NCBI GenBank assembly: GCA_000333235.1
Contig: CAPN01000054.1
Location: forward strand, 124,001 to 188,000
Direction: 5' to 3'
Origin: Pseudoalteromonas luteoviolacea B = ATCC 29581
GTDB taxonomy: Bacteria; Pseudomonadota; Gammaproteobacteria; Enterobacterales; Alteromonadaceae
Length of the DNA: 64,000 bases
Shown here: positions 53,592-62,725 of the stretch, piece after piece
Position numbering within the stretch: position 1 is the first letter of the stretch
How the letters are laid out: every line of letters begins with the position of its first letter
The notes under the pieces: model-generated
What the model saw: only the letters and a program-made list of their open reading frames with translations
What the model was told of the DNA's origin: nothing
Databases searched by the model: none
Position numbers and translations under genes: made by a program

Positions 53592-55995
53592 TTGGAGTGC
53601 AATTAAAGCTAAACTCAATCAACAAGTCATTGCGATTTACGCCATTCTGGCTGTCTCTTTTATTACTGCAACATTGATTTCATCTGTTGTGATCTCCAAC
53701 CGAGTTGGTGATCAAGTGAACGACCTACAACAAACGTATGCCGATCTTCGTATTAAACTTGTTGAAACTAGCTTAGAGCAATTTATCGATAATCGTCTCA
53801 AAGTACTCAGCAGTATCGCCAGCTCAGCGACTACGGTTTCTGCGGTGATGGGTGGCGAGTTGCAACGCGCAAACTTAACCGATGCGTTAACCAACCTTGA
53901 AATACTTGGCTACCAAGAAACCATTATCATCACTGACTTTTCAGGCGATATTATTTACAAAAATAGCGCAGTTCACTCCCCTATAGACAATGCATTTGTT
54001 GAAAACCTAATCGCAACGCGCTTTCGCACCTTAGTAAACGTCGTTGCAATGAATCACGAGCAATACTTTCGCCTCGCCGTACCTATTTATTATAACGACT
54101 TTATCGAAGGTGTGCTTATTGCCGACATTACCAGTAAAACCTTAAGCTCATTATTTCGTGACATTCAAAAAGGTGCTGGCATCAATTTCGCTATTTATGC
54201 AAGTGGCCAAACGTATAGCAGCAGTGCTCAAACGCAAACGTTACGATTAGCCATGTCGAGTTTATTTAATGGCGACATCGACATCGCCTTTTATACCGAT
54301 AACCAATTTATCGACCAACTGACCTCCGAAGCCCGTCAGCGAGTATCCTACACGACAGGGGTTGTTTTATGTGCCGTGTTCGCTTTCTTACTGCTGGTTA
54401 TTCGTACACTGGTCATTTCTCCCCTTAAAAAGCTTGCCGAATCTGAACGTAAATTAAAAGCCAGTGAAGAGCGTTATCAAATTGCTGTTGAAGGCAGTAA
54501 CGACGGTATTTGGGACTGGAATTTAGAAAAACAAATACTGTATTTATCTCCACGAATTGCCGAAATGGTTGACTACCCTCACCCGAATAACAACTTATTT
54601 GAAGACCCAAATACAGCGCTTGCTAAAGCCATCCATCCTGAAGACTTGCCTATTGCCTCTACGGTCTTTTTTGAACACATACAAAACAGCGAACAATTTG
54701 ACTTTGAAGTTCGCATGAAAGCCAAACAAGGAGGATATGGTTACTTTCGATTTAAAGGCAAAGTGGTTAAAGATAAGACAAACCAACCCAAACGCGTCGC
54801 GGGCTCTTTAACCGACATGACCAAATACCGTTTGCAAAAAATTGATCTCGAAAATGCAGTCATCGAAGCGAAAAAAGCGAGTAAAGCAAAAAGTGAATTT
54901 TTGGCCAATATGAGTCATGAAATCCGTACTCCCATGAACGGTATTTTAGGCGCAATCCAACTTATTAAGCGTGAGCCCCATTCTGAGGAAGTGAATAAAC
55001 TCATTGAAACAGGCATTAATTCGTCAAAAACCTTATTGACGATTATCAATGACATTCTTGACCTTTCAAAAATCGAATACGGTGGGTTAGAGCTTGAAAT
55101 TATTGATGAAAACTTAACCGAAATCTTCGATAACGTTGTACTGGAAAATACCCAACAAGCCAGTGAAAAAGGCGTCGACTTTCATTTTAATGTCGATGAA
55201 ACCTTTAACCCGTTCAGACGCTGTGATCCTGTCAGAGTCAAACAAATTTTAACTAATTTAGTCTCTAACGCCATTAAATTCTCTGAAAATGGCCGTGTTC
55301 AAGTGTCCCTTTCAGGCAGCGAGAAACACATCGAGTTTGCCGTAAAAGATACCGGTATAGGGATGACACCCGAGCAAGTCGACAAGCTATTTTTGCGCTT
55401 TGAACAAGCGGATCAATCCACAACACGCAAGTTTGGTGGCACCGGCCTAGGCCTTGCCATTACCAAAAATTTAATAGACATCATGAAAGGATCCGTCACG
55501 GTAAAAAGTATGCCCGAACAAGGCACCAGCTTTTATGTCCACCTTCCGCTTCCGGTTGGTGAAAACATAAAAAAAGACGACAACCTAACAACATCCGACA
55601 CGAACTTTTGCGCAAAAGGCGTGAAGGTACTCTTGGCCGAAGACAACAAAGTCAATCAGATTATTTTTACCTCGATGATGAAACAAACTGAAGCACACAT
55701 CGAAATTGCCAACGATGGCTTTGAAGCAATTGAGAAATTCAAATCCTTTAAACCCGATGTGGTTTTTATGGATATTCAAATGCCAAACATGGATGGTCTC
55801 ACTGCCTGTAAAAACATTCGAGCGATAGATATTTCTACACCCATTATCGCGCTCACTGCAAATGTGATGCGCCATGATATCGAAAAATACCTAAACAATG
55901 GATTTGTCGAATGTGTTGGCAAACCCCTTGAATTAGAAGTGCTTCTCGGTACGTTTAAAAAGTATCTTCCAAAAGCACAAATCTCAGAAAAATAA
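53584..55995 (+). CDS. Hybrid sensor histidine kinase with periplasmic sensor, PAS and receiver
   Basis: The protein is 803 residues from ATG 53584, inside the end of the binding-protein gene. It has a membrane helix at about 15-37, a periplasmic Cache-like domain at about 38-255, a second helix at about 258-280, PAS at about 295-415 ([20 protein letters not shown]), HisKA with His445 ([15 protein letters not shown]), HATPase_c ([30 protein letters not shown]) and a C-terminal receiver with LAEDNKVNQ and [13 protein letters not shown]. No phosphotransfer protein or output regulator adjoins. The ligand is presumably brought by the upstream binding protein. Confidence 0.94.
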   Translation: MINWSAIKAKLNQQVIAIYAILAVSFITATLISSVVISNRVGDQVNDLQQTYADLRIKLVETSLEQFIDNRLKVLSSIASSATTVSAVMGGELQRANLTDALTNLEILGYQETIIITDFSGDIIYKNSAVHSPIDNAFVENLIATRFRTLVNVVAMNHEQYFRLAVPIYYNDFIEGVLIADITSKTLSSLFRDIQKGAGINFAIYASGQTYSSSAQTQTLRLAMSSLFNGDIDIAFYTDNQFIDQLTSEARQRVSYTTGVVLCAVFAFLLLVIRTLVISPLKKLAESERKLKASEERYQIAVEGSNDGIWDWNLEKQILYLSPRIAEMVDYPHPNNNLFEDPNTALAKAIHPEDLPIASTVFFEHIQNSEQFDFEVRMKAKQGGYGYFRFKGKVVKDKTNQPKRVAGSLTDMTKYRLQKIDLENAVIEAKKASKAKSEFLANMSHEIRTPMNGILGAIQLIKREPHSEEVNKLIETGINSSKTLLTIINDILDLSKIEYGGLELEIIDENLTEIFDNVVLENTQQASEKGVDFHFNVDETFNPFRRCDPVRVKQILTNLVSNAIKFSENGRVQVSLSGSEKHIEFAVKDTGIGMTPEQVDKLFLRFEQADQSTTRKFGGTGLGLAITKNLIDIMKGSVTVKSMPEQGTSFYVHLPLPVGENIKKDDNLTTSDTNFCAKGVKVLLAEDNKVNQIIFTSMMKQTEAHIEIANDGFEAIEKFKSFKPDVVFMDIQMPNMDGLTACKNIRAIDISTPIIALTANVMRHDIEKYLNNGFVECVGKPLELEVLLGTFKKYLPKAQISEK

Positions 55996-56127
55996 TAACC
56001 TATGTGACTTTTCACGTGCTTTTACGTTATGGTAACTTTAAATCAACACCTTAATGATAGGGTAGATTTCTCGATATTTACATCTATACCCTGCCGATCT
56101 GCATAACATTGACCAATGAGGAACATG

Positions 56128-57657
56128 ATGGAAGCCAATCATATTGAAGTACGACACCTCACCCGTGAAGACATGAGCGAACTGCGTGCTGCGTGCCAAG
56201 AAGTGTACCAAATCAAAGAGCTTGCCACTTGGAACGAAAAAGTCGTCGACACATTACTCACCAAGTTTCCTGAAGGTCAAATTTGCGTGTGCGTTGATGG
56301 CACTGTCGTTGGTTGTGCGTTTTCGTTAATTGTTGATTACAGCCGTTTTGGCGACGAGCACACTTACGACCAGATCACCGATAAATTGAAATTTGGTACG
56401 CACGATCCAAGCGGCGATGTACTTTACGGTATTGAAGTGTTTATTCACCCAGATTATCGAGGGTTACGATTAGCGAGGCGTCTATACGATGCCCGTAAAG
56501 AACTGTGTGAAAACCTAAATCTACGTTCGATCATTGCCGGTGGCAGAATGCCTAATTTTGCTAAACACGCCGATTCAATAACCGCGAAGCAATTCATTGA
56601 AAAAGTAAAAACCAAAGAGCTCCACGACCCGGTTTTAAGCTTTCAATTATCCAACGACTTTCACGTGCGAAAGCTGCTCAAAGGCTATTTAACCGGCGAT
56701 ACTGAATCCCTCGAATATGCGACACTCATCGAGTGGCCGAATATTTTCTACACTAAATCGGTAAAACTCATTAACGCGCCAAAATCTGAAATTCGTTTGG
56801 GTTTAGTGCAGTGGCAAATGAGAACACTCGACAATCTAAAACAACTGTTTGAACAAATCGAGTTTTTCGTCGATGCAGTATCAGACTACAAAAGTGATTT
56901 TATTCTGTTTCCCGAGCTGTTTAATGCGCCATTAATGGCAGATTACAATCATTTAAGTGTGACACAGTCGATCCGAAAACTCGCCGATTACACCGAGGTG
57001 ATCCGCGATAAATTTATCGAGTTTGCCATCACTTATAACATTAATATTATTACAGGCAGCATGCCCTACCTCATCGACGGTCATTTACATAACTCTGGCT
57101 TTTTGTGTCGTCGTGACGGTACATGGGAGCGTTACGATAAAATCCACGTTACACCAGCAGAAGCCCGTAACTGGGCAATGAAAGGCGGTGAGCGAATTCG
57201 CGTATTCGATACCGACTGCGGTAAAGTAGGCATTATGATTTGTTACGATGTTGAATTCCCAGAATATTCACGTTTACTCGCCGATCAAGGCATGAATATC
57301 CTGTTCGTGCCGTTCTTAACCGACACACAAAACGGCTATACTCGTGTTCGCCACTGCGCCATGGCTCGGGCAATCGAAAACGAATGCTATGTAGCAATCG
57401 CTGGCGCGGTAGGTAATTTAGCTAATGTCAATAATATGGACATTCAATACGCTCAATCGGCACTCTTTACGCCCTCTGATTTTGCATTCCCTACCACGGG
57501 GATCAAAGCTGAAGCGGTGCCAAACTCAGAAATGAGCTTAATTGTTGATGTGAATATTGATTTGCTTAAAGAGCTGCATAGCCATGGCAGTGTGCACACG
57601 ATGCGTGACCGTCGCAAAGATCTCTATCAACTTACACAAGTAAAATCTGAAAAGTAA
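56128..57657 (+). CDS. GNAT acetyltransferase-carbon-nitrogen hydrolase fusion
   Basis: The protein is 509 residues from ATG 56128, which is 6 bases after GAGG; ATG 56125 and 56116 are in frame. Residues about 1-215 form a GNAT domain (EVFIHPDYRGLRLARRLYDA is the acetyl-CoA loop). Residues about 225-500 are a nitrilase-superfamily amidase with Glu in LFPELFNAPLM, Lys in YDKIHVTPAE and Cys in VGIMICYDVEFPEYSRLLAD-type sequence (VGIMICYDVEFPE). The fusion is a known architecture of unknown substrate. Its place after gss and the kinase hints at amide or polyamine metabolism, as inference. Confidence 0.92.
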   Translation: MEANHIEVRHLTREDMSELRAACQEVYQIKELATWNEKVVDTLLTKFPEGQICVCVDGTVVGCAFSLIVDYSRFGDEHTYDQITDKLKFGTHDPSGDVLYGIEVFIHPDYRGLRLARRLYDARKELCENLNLRSIIAGGRMPNFAKHADSITAKQFIEKVKTKELHDPVLSFQLSNDFHVRKLLKGYLTGDTESLEYATLIEWPNIFYTKSVKLINAPKSEIRLGLVQWQMRTLDNLKQLFEQIEFFVDAVSDYKSDFILFPELFNAPLMADYNHLSVTQSIRKLADYTEVIRDKFIEFAITYNINIITGSMPYLIDGHLHNSGFLCRRDGTWERYDKIHVTPAEARNWAMKGGERIRVFDTDCGKVGIMICYDVEFPEYSRLLADQGMNILFVPFLTDTQNGYTRVRHCAMARAIENECYVAIAGAVGNLANVNNMDIQYAQSALFTPSDFAFPTTGIKAEAVPNSEMSLIVDVNIDLLKELHSHGSVHTMRDRRKDLYQLTQVKSEK

Positions 57658-57671
57658 TAAACCGTGTTTCG

Positions 57672-58067
57672 TTAACACCTTACCTGTGGCAAGTTCTCAG
57701 CTTGCCACGCCATATAACCACCTTGAATAGAATATACTTCGATAAACCCCATATGTTGCAAACTTTGCGCTGCTAATACTGAACGCGCACCAGAGCGACA
57801 AATCAAATAAACCGGAAACTGAGCAAGGCAATTAAGTGCCTCAATCGGAGTATTTGCGTTCAAAGCCATTGGATGTGTATGAATTCTCATCTCAAGTACA
57901 CCACGAGGAAAATTCACACTCTCTTGAATGTGGCCTTGCTTGAACTCGTCTGGCTCTCGTACGTCGATTAAGATACTGTTTTCATTCAAGCGTTTTGCGA
58001 GTTCATGCACGCTCAGCTCTTTGATTAAACACTTTGTTTCTTCAACCAATTGCTGAGATGACTTCAT
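57672..58067 (-). CDS. Rhodanese-like sulfurtransferase
   Basis: The protein is 131 residues from ATG 58067, 13 bases after the TSUP gene stop, with AAGGG close upstream. The single rhodanese domain contains LIDVREPDEFKQGHI and the active loop LICRSGARSVLAA with the persulfide-forming Cys. It would move sulfane sulfur to cyanide, glutathione or proteins. As the last gene of the sulfide module it likely takes thiosulfate/glutathione persulfide chemistry onward. Confidence 0.93.
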   Translation of the reverse strand: MKSSQQLVEETKCLIKELSVHELAKRLNENSILIDVREPDEFKQGHIQESVNFPRGVLEMRIHTHPMALNANTPIEALNCLAQFPVYLICRSGARSVLAAQSLQHMGFIEVYSIQGGYMAWQAENLPQVRC

Positions 58068-58080
58068 AACCCTTAATCCT

Positions 58081-58824
58081 TCAAACAAGGGATTTAAAAA
58101 ACACGACACACGCCATCAATACTAAAAAGACCGCAAACCCCTTTTGCATGCGTTCTTTTGGTAACTGAGCCGCAAGCTTCAAACCCAATGTGCTCCCAAT
58201 TACACCACCAAAAATCATTAACACAATTAGCGGCCAATCGAACACGGTAACACCAAACTCGCCTGCGTATTTCAAAAAACCAACGGCGGCGTTTAGGCTA
58301 ATAATGGCGAGGCTGGTCGCCGTCGCAATCAATAAAGGAAGACCTGCGAGCCATACCAATGCGGGCACTAACAAAAACCCCCCGCCCACACCAACAAAAC
58401 CTGTGATTAGCCCAATGATAGCGCCGTGCACGACAAGTATCGATTTAGATTGCGAAATCGTTTGCTCACTTTCTTTTTTCCCTCGCCACATCACCCCTGC
58501 AGCAATAAACATCATGACTGCAAAAATACTCAGTTGGACAACACTTGAAACACTCGCACCAAACCATGCGCCAAAGTAGGTTGCCGTCATGCCTGGCAAT
58601 CCAAGAAAGACAACATGCTTAAAACTAATTAATTTTTTGTTAAAATTGAAAACACTACCAACAACACTTATCCCTGCAACAATGGCCAAAGACGTTGCAA
58701 TGGCAATTTCGGGGGGTAGCATCAGTAAGTAAAGCAGTGTCGGCACGGTTAAAATTGAGCCACCCGAACCAAACAACCCTAAACTTAGCCCTATAATTGC
58801 GGCACCTATCAAGGCAAAAAGCAC
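58081..58824 (-). CDS. TauE/SafE (TSUP) family sulfite/sulfur-anion exporter
   Basis: The 247-residue membrane protein starts at GTG 58824 behind AGGTGACGA. About eight membrane helices with two internally repeated glycine-rich motifs (LGLFGSGGSILTVPTLLYL and FVGVGGGFLLVPALVWLAG). TSUP proteins export sulfite, thiosulfate or sulfoacetate-like anions. It sits between a persulfide dioxygenase-like gene (7 bases before) and a rhodanese gene, so sulfite or thiosulfate is the likely cargo. Confidence 0.92.
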   Translation of the reverse strand: MLFALIGAAIIGLSLGLFGSGGSILTVPTLLYLLMLPPEIAIATSLAIVAGISVVGSVFNFNKKLISFKHVVFLGLPGMTATYFGAWFGASVSSVVQLSIFAVMMFIAAGVMWRGKKESEQTISQSKSILVVHGAIIGLITGFVGVGGGFLLVPALVWLAGLPLLIATATSLAIISLNAAVGFLKYAGEFGVTVFDWPLIVLMIFGGVIGSTLGLKLAAQLPKERMQKGFAVFLVLMACVVFFKSLV

Positions 58825-58831
58825 TCGTCAC

Positions 58832-59701
58832 CTACAGCATATTTAATGGAATTTTAAGATAGACTTGCCCGTTACTTTCAGCAGGAGGAAGTTTGCCAGC
58901 ACGAATGTTTATTTGAATCGCAGGTAAAATAAGCCTTGGCATAGAAAGCGATTTATCGCGAGTTTCTCTCCGTAAAACAAACTCTTGCTCTGCTACACCA
59001 TCACGAACATGAATATTCGCTTCGCGCTGTAATGCCACAGTAGTTTCATATTCATGTCCTCGACCAGCGGTTGGATAATCATGACAAACGTAAAGTTTAG
59101 TTTGTAACGGTAAAGACAAGAGCTTTTGAATTGACTGAAACAGCGTTTTAGCACTGCCGCCTGGAAAGTCACAGCGAGCCGTACCTACATCCGGTTGGAA
59201 AAGTGTATCACCAATAAATGCGCACTCATCATTCACCAAATACACCATATCTGCTGGTGTGTGCCCGGGCATGTGCATCGCTTTAATGCTCAATTCACCA
59301 AGCTTTAAAATCTCACCATCCTCAAACAAATGATCAAATTGCTCGCCATTTGGTAAAAATTCTTTTTCTAAATTAAAGACTGCTTTGAACGATTCTTGAA
59401 CTTGAGTAATGTGTTTACCTATGCCTATTTTTGCTTGAGTCGCAGCTTTTAAAAATGGTGCAGCAGATAGATGATCCGCATGAGCGTGGGTTTCTAAGAT
59501 CCAAACTAGCGACAAACAATGCGATTTAATAAACGCTAGGATCGCCTCTGCACTGGTCGTTGAAGTTCGACCAGATTTATAATCAAAGTCAAGAACCGGG
59601 TCAATCACGATAGCCTTTAAACTACTTGCATCCCAAACGACATAACTAAATGTTTCGCTGTCTTTATCTAAAAATGCTTGAACATTTACGCGGCTATTCA
59701 T
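58832..59701 (-). CDS. MBL-fold persulfide dioxygenase-like hydrolase
   Basis: The 289-residue protein starts at ATG 59701 behind GAGGATCC. Metal ligands are in THAHADHLSAAPFLK, MPGHTPADMV and FIGDTLFQPDVGTARCDFPG, with VCHDY for the final His. This matches ETHE1/Blh-type non-haem-iron persulfide dioxygenases rather than glyoxalase II. It would oxidise glutathione persulfide to sulfite using O2. It is the first gene of the three-gene sulfide-detoxification operon; no ArsR-type BigR regulator is adjacent. Confidence 0.92.
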   Translation of the reverse strand: MNSRVNVQAFLDKDSETFSYVVWDASSLKAIVIDPVLDFDYKSGRTSTTSAEAILAFIKSHCLSLVWILETHAHADHLSAAPFLKAATQAKIGIGKHITQVQESFKAVFNLEKEFLPNGEQFDHLFEDGEILKLGELSIKAMHMPGHTPADMVYLVNDECAFIGDTLFQPDVGTARCDFPGGSAKTLFQSIQKLLSLPLQTKLYVCHDYPTAGRGHEYETTVALQREANIHVRDGVAEQEFVLRRETRDKSLSMPRLILPAIQINIRAGKLPPAESNGQVYLKIPLNML

Positions 59702-59731
59702 GGGATCCTCAACTTAAACTCTCATATTTCA

Positions 59732-59749
59732 ATATAGAATAAGTTATAT
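59732..59749 (-). promoter_or_regulatory. Candidate dyad upstream of the sulfide module
   Basis: ATATA, 8 bases, TATAT forms a short inverted repeat 30 bases upstream of the start of the persulfide dioxygenase-like gene. Sulfide modules are often under an ArsR-type repressor, but the match to a known operator is weak. Confidence 0.25.
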
Positions 59750-59826
59750 CATTTGGAAATAACATTGCAAACGGAATTTATCCCAAAGCCTGTGAGTAAG
59801 AGCTAACTTGCTATTTATCAAACAGC

Positions 59827-59847
59827 AAAAAGGGGCTTTCGCCCCTC
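59827..59847 (-). terminator. Terminator of the CheB-CheR gene
   Basis: On the minus strand a GGGGC / GCCCC stem with a GAAA loop is followed by TTTTTT. It lies 30 bases after the stop codon of the CheB-CheR hybrid. Confidence 0.88.
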
Positions 59848-59876
59848 ATAAAATGGTGATTAAAAAGAAACTTTAC

Positions 59877-62381
59877 TTAACACTCTAATAACTCTCGCAT
59901 TGAAACAATAACGCCTAAGTTCTCTTTGCCATTAACGTACGGTGATATCGAAATTTCAACTTTAGTACCGTCAAAATCATACACACACAACTGAGGCGCC
60001 GCACCTTGATTAATTGCTTCAACTAACTCATAAAAGCCAGCCACATTAAATTTAAAAGTAATGTCTCTAAAGTCGCGATTTAAATCAAACTCTAAAATAT
60101 TCACAAAACGCTTAACTGCATGCGTAAACTTACGAATCTGTAAATCACGATTTAAAAACAATACTGCCATCTGTGTAGTTTTCAACAAACTTTCAAAATC
60201 ATTATTGGCATCGGTTAATTCTGAAATCTTTATTTGATATTCACTGTTTACGGTATAAAGTTCTTCGTTTACCGATTGGAGCTCTTCATTAGTTGACTGA
60301 AGTTCTTCGTTCGCGGCCATTAACTCTTCATTAGAGCTTTGTAACTCTTCTTTTGTTGTATCAAGATCTTGCAATACTTCACGATAAAGTTTTTGGCACT
60401 CAATGAGCGATTCGTCTAGTTCATCAATACGTTGTTTCGCTTGTTCATCAAAGGAATACACCACATCGGCTTGTTCAAAAGTCGCATCACTGCAAAGTAA
60501 GCTAAACGCCACAAACTTCTCACCCGCGTGACTAGCGCTTTGCAACACCGCACATTTTATCGACCACGATTTGCCATCGCTGCGATACACATCTTGCAAT
60601 TTAATCGAAACATTTTGACGGATCGCTTGATGACACGCCGATAATGCATGAGATACCAATTCAGGGATGACAATGTCTGAAACATCATTGGTTACCTCAC
60701 CCGTTTTTGGCTTAATCGTAAACTGCTCAATATTCCCGTACATATGTACGACTTGTAATTTTTGGTTCATTACAAACGTAGGTGGAATAAATTCTGCAAA
60801 CAGCTCTTCTTTGCCAATTAAATTTGGTGTTCTAGCAAATTCAGCCATGCGTTCATGGCTACGTGCTATGAAGTTTGGAATTGATTTTGGTTGATACACC
60901 GCACGATGAGACGTTTTTGCCGGTAGACTCCCCACGTTGACTTTAATATCTCGGGTCTTTTTATAAATACGCAGTTTAGGTTCAACAGTATCAAAATAAT
61001 GGGTAAGTCCACCTAAAGATTCTGCCGTTCCTAGCAATAAATGGCCTTCGACTTTCAATGCAAAATGAAAGAAAGACAACGCTTTTTGCTGAGAAGGGCT
61101 TTGCAAGTAAATTAGGGTATTACGACACGTGATCAAATCCATATTCGAAAACGGTGGATCTTGAATTAAATTGTGCGTTGCAAACACAACCATAGAACGC
61201 AGCTGTTTATTGACTTGATAAGAATTATCGGTCAGCAAATTAAAATAACTTGACAAGTATTTGGTCGGCATTTCTGAAGCAATACTGGTTGGGTACGTGC
61301 CGCTCGCTGCAAAATTAATGGCAACTTGATCAATGTCGCTGGCAAAAATCTTAACATTACGTGTAATATTTAAATTATGCATTGCTTCTGAAAACAGTAT
61401 GCCTAACGTATACGCTTCTTCACCCGTTGAGCATCCTGCACACCAAACCCGAACGGTTTCTGATGGCTTGGATTTTTCAATAATAGGCTCAATCACTTTT
61501 GTGATAACACCATCCCACACTTCAGCGTCGCGAAAAAACTGCGTAACACCAATCAACAAATCTTGTTTTAGTAAGTCAACTTCATCGGGTTCTGAAAGCA
61601 AATAATTCAAATATTGTTGCAAATTAGAACGGTTATTAATGGTCATGCGATGCTCAATACGACGTGATACCGTAGACTCTTTATAACCACTGAAATCCAT
61701 ATCGGTTTTGAATTGAATGATGTCTAAAATGCGCGACACGATTTGAACATTGTCGGTAATTTTTGCTTCGGGCTGATCAATTGACACTTGATAAATGGGG
61801 TGATTAATAAATTGCTCTATGCGTTGTGGCATTTTTTTAACATCTAAAACAAAATCAACGCACCCTGTATTGATCGCACTCATTGGCATTCCATCAAACT
61901 GCGCTTCTGCCGGGTTTTGCGCAAGCACCATAGCGCCCATTTCTTTTAGCGAGAGAACACCTCGGCTCCCATCTGAGCCTGTACCACTTAAAATGATCCC
62001 CACGGCACGATTTTGAAAGTCTTCTGCGAGCGATCGGAAAAACTCATTAATGAGTAGATTCACACGAGCATCTGGCACTATGTCAGAGAGATAAATCGTA
62101 CTTTCGGCTATGCGCATCACTTTCGCAGGCGGAATTAAATACACATTATCAGCAAGCAACGTATCACCCTCTGTAGCCTGATGAATTGGCATGCGGGTAA
62201 CTTTACCGAGTAGCTCATCCATGACACTTTTAAAATCTGGAGACAGGTGTTGGATAACCACATACGCTACACCTAAGTCCGTTGGTAATTCTTGAAAAAG
62301 GGACTGTAGTGCTTCTAGTCCGCCTGCCGATGCACCGATAGCAATCACATGGCTCGGTACTTTTTCAGTTCTTTTTGTCAT
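59877..62381 (-). CDS. CheB-CheR hybrid chemotaxis-type protein with PAS domain
   Basis: The 834-residue protein starts at ATG 62381 behind AAAGG. Order: CheB methylesterase at about 1-190 with Ser in IGASAGG, His in QHLSPDF and Asp in GTGSDGSRG; CheR methyltransferase at about 200-480 (FKTDMDFSGYKESTVSRRIE, RVWCAGCSTGEEAYTLGI, CRNTLIYL); a PAS-like spacer; a coiled coil with repeated NEELQS units at about 640-720; and a final PAS domain. There is no receiver in front of CheB. Such hybrids are not standard chemotaxis enzymes and often act in signalling pathways of unclear output. It is divergent from an unknown PAS-like protein. Confidence 0.93.
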   Translation of the reverse strand: MTKRTEKVPSHVIAIGASAGGLEALQSLFQELPTDLGVAYVVIQHLSPDFKSVMDELLGKVTRMPIHQATEGDTLLADNVYLIPPAKVMRIAESTIYLSDIVPDARVNLLINEFFRSLAEDFQNRAVGIILSGTGSDGSRGVLSLKEMGAMVLAQNPAEAQFDGMPMSAINTGCVDFVLDVKKMPQRIEQFINHPIYQVSIDQPEAKITDNVQIVSRILDIIQFKTDMDFSGYKESTVSRRIEHRMTINNRSNLQQYLNYLLSEPDEVDLLKQDLLIGVTQFFRDAEVWDGVITKVIEPIIEKSKPSETVRVWCAGCSTGEEAYTLGILFSEAMHNLNITRNVKIFASDIDQVAINFAASGTYPTSIASEMPTKYLSSYFNLLTDNSYQVNKQLRSMVVFATHNLIQDPPFSNMDLITCRNTLIYLQSPSQQKALSFFHFALKVEGHLLLGTAESLGGLTHYFDTVEPKLRIYKKTRDIKVNVGSLPAKTSHRAVYQPKSIPNFIARSHERMAEFARTPNLIGKEELFAEFIPPTFVMNQKLQVVHMYGNIEQFTIKPKTGEVTNDVSDIVIPELVSHALSACHQAIRQNVSIKLQDVYRSDGKSWSIKCAVLQSASHAGEKFVAFSLLCSDATFEQADVVYSFDEQAKQRIDELDESLIECQKLYREVLQDLDTTKEELQSSNEELMAANEELQSTNEELQSVNEELYTVNSEYQIKISELTDANNDFESLLKTTQMAVLFLNRDLQIRKFTHAVKRFVNILEFDLNRDFRDITFKFNVAGFYELVEAINQGAAPQLCVYDFDGTKVEISISPYVNGKENLGVIVSMRELLEC

Positions 62382-62725
62382 TGTAAAACGCCTTTCTCCA
62401 AATGTGTCTGCTAGGAACTCGTGGTAACAAAATAAGCTACATCAGCCTTGAAAGTGTACACTCCTTAATAGTTAAAACCAGAAAAAGGTTTAAAAGTATC
62501 ATGCTTTTTTCATTCTTAAGAAAAATTAAATCAAACTACGACGATTTACGCATTGAAAAATTCCCATATGAGGACTAGGGTTAATTTATCTAGCTGTATT
62601 AAGTTCCTAAGTAATGGATTTTATTTGTGCTTCTTACGCGTTTAAGAAGTCCAAATAGCATGCCTTGCAGACCTCAATGTCTATTAATTCAGCAAACTTT
62701 ATTAATGAGTAATTCAAGGGCAGCA
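62382..62725. other. Divergent intergenic region between CheB-CheR hybrid and PAS-like gene
   Basis: About 340 AT-rich bases should hold both promoters. A 25-codon frame at 62501-62578 starts with ATG but has a poorly placed ribosome site and no similarity. Nothing else is supported. Confidence 0.45.

Noticed and set aside
62501-62578. 25-codon frame upstream of the PAS-like gene
   Set aside because: The nearest AAAGG is about 11 bases from the ATG, and the short sequence has no family signal.
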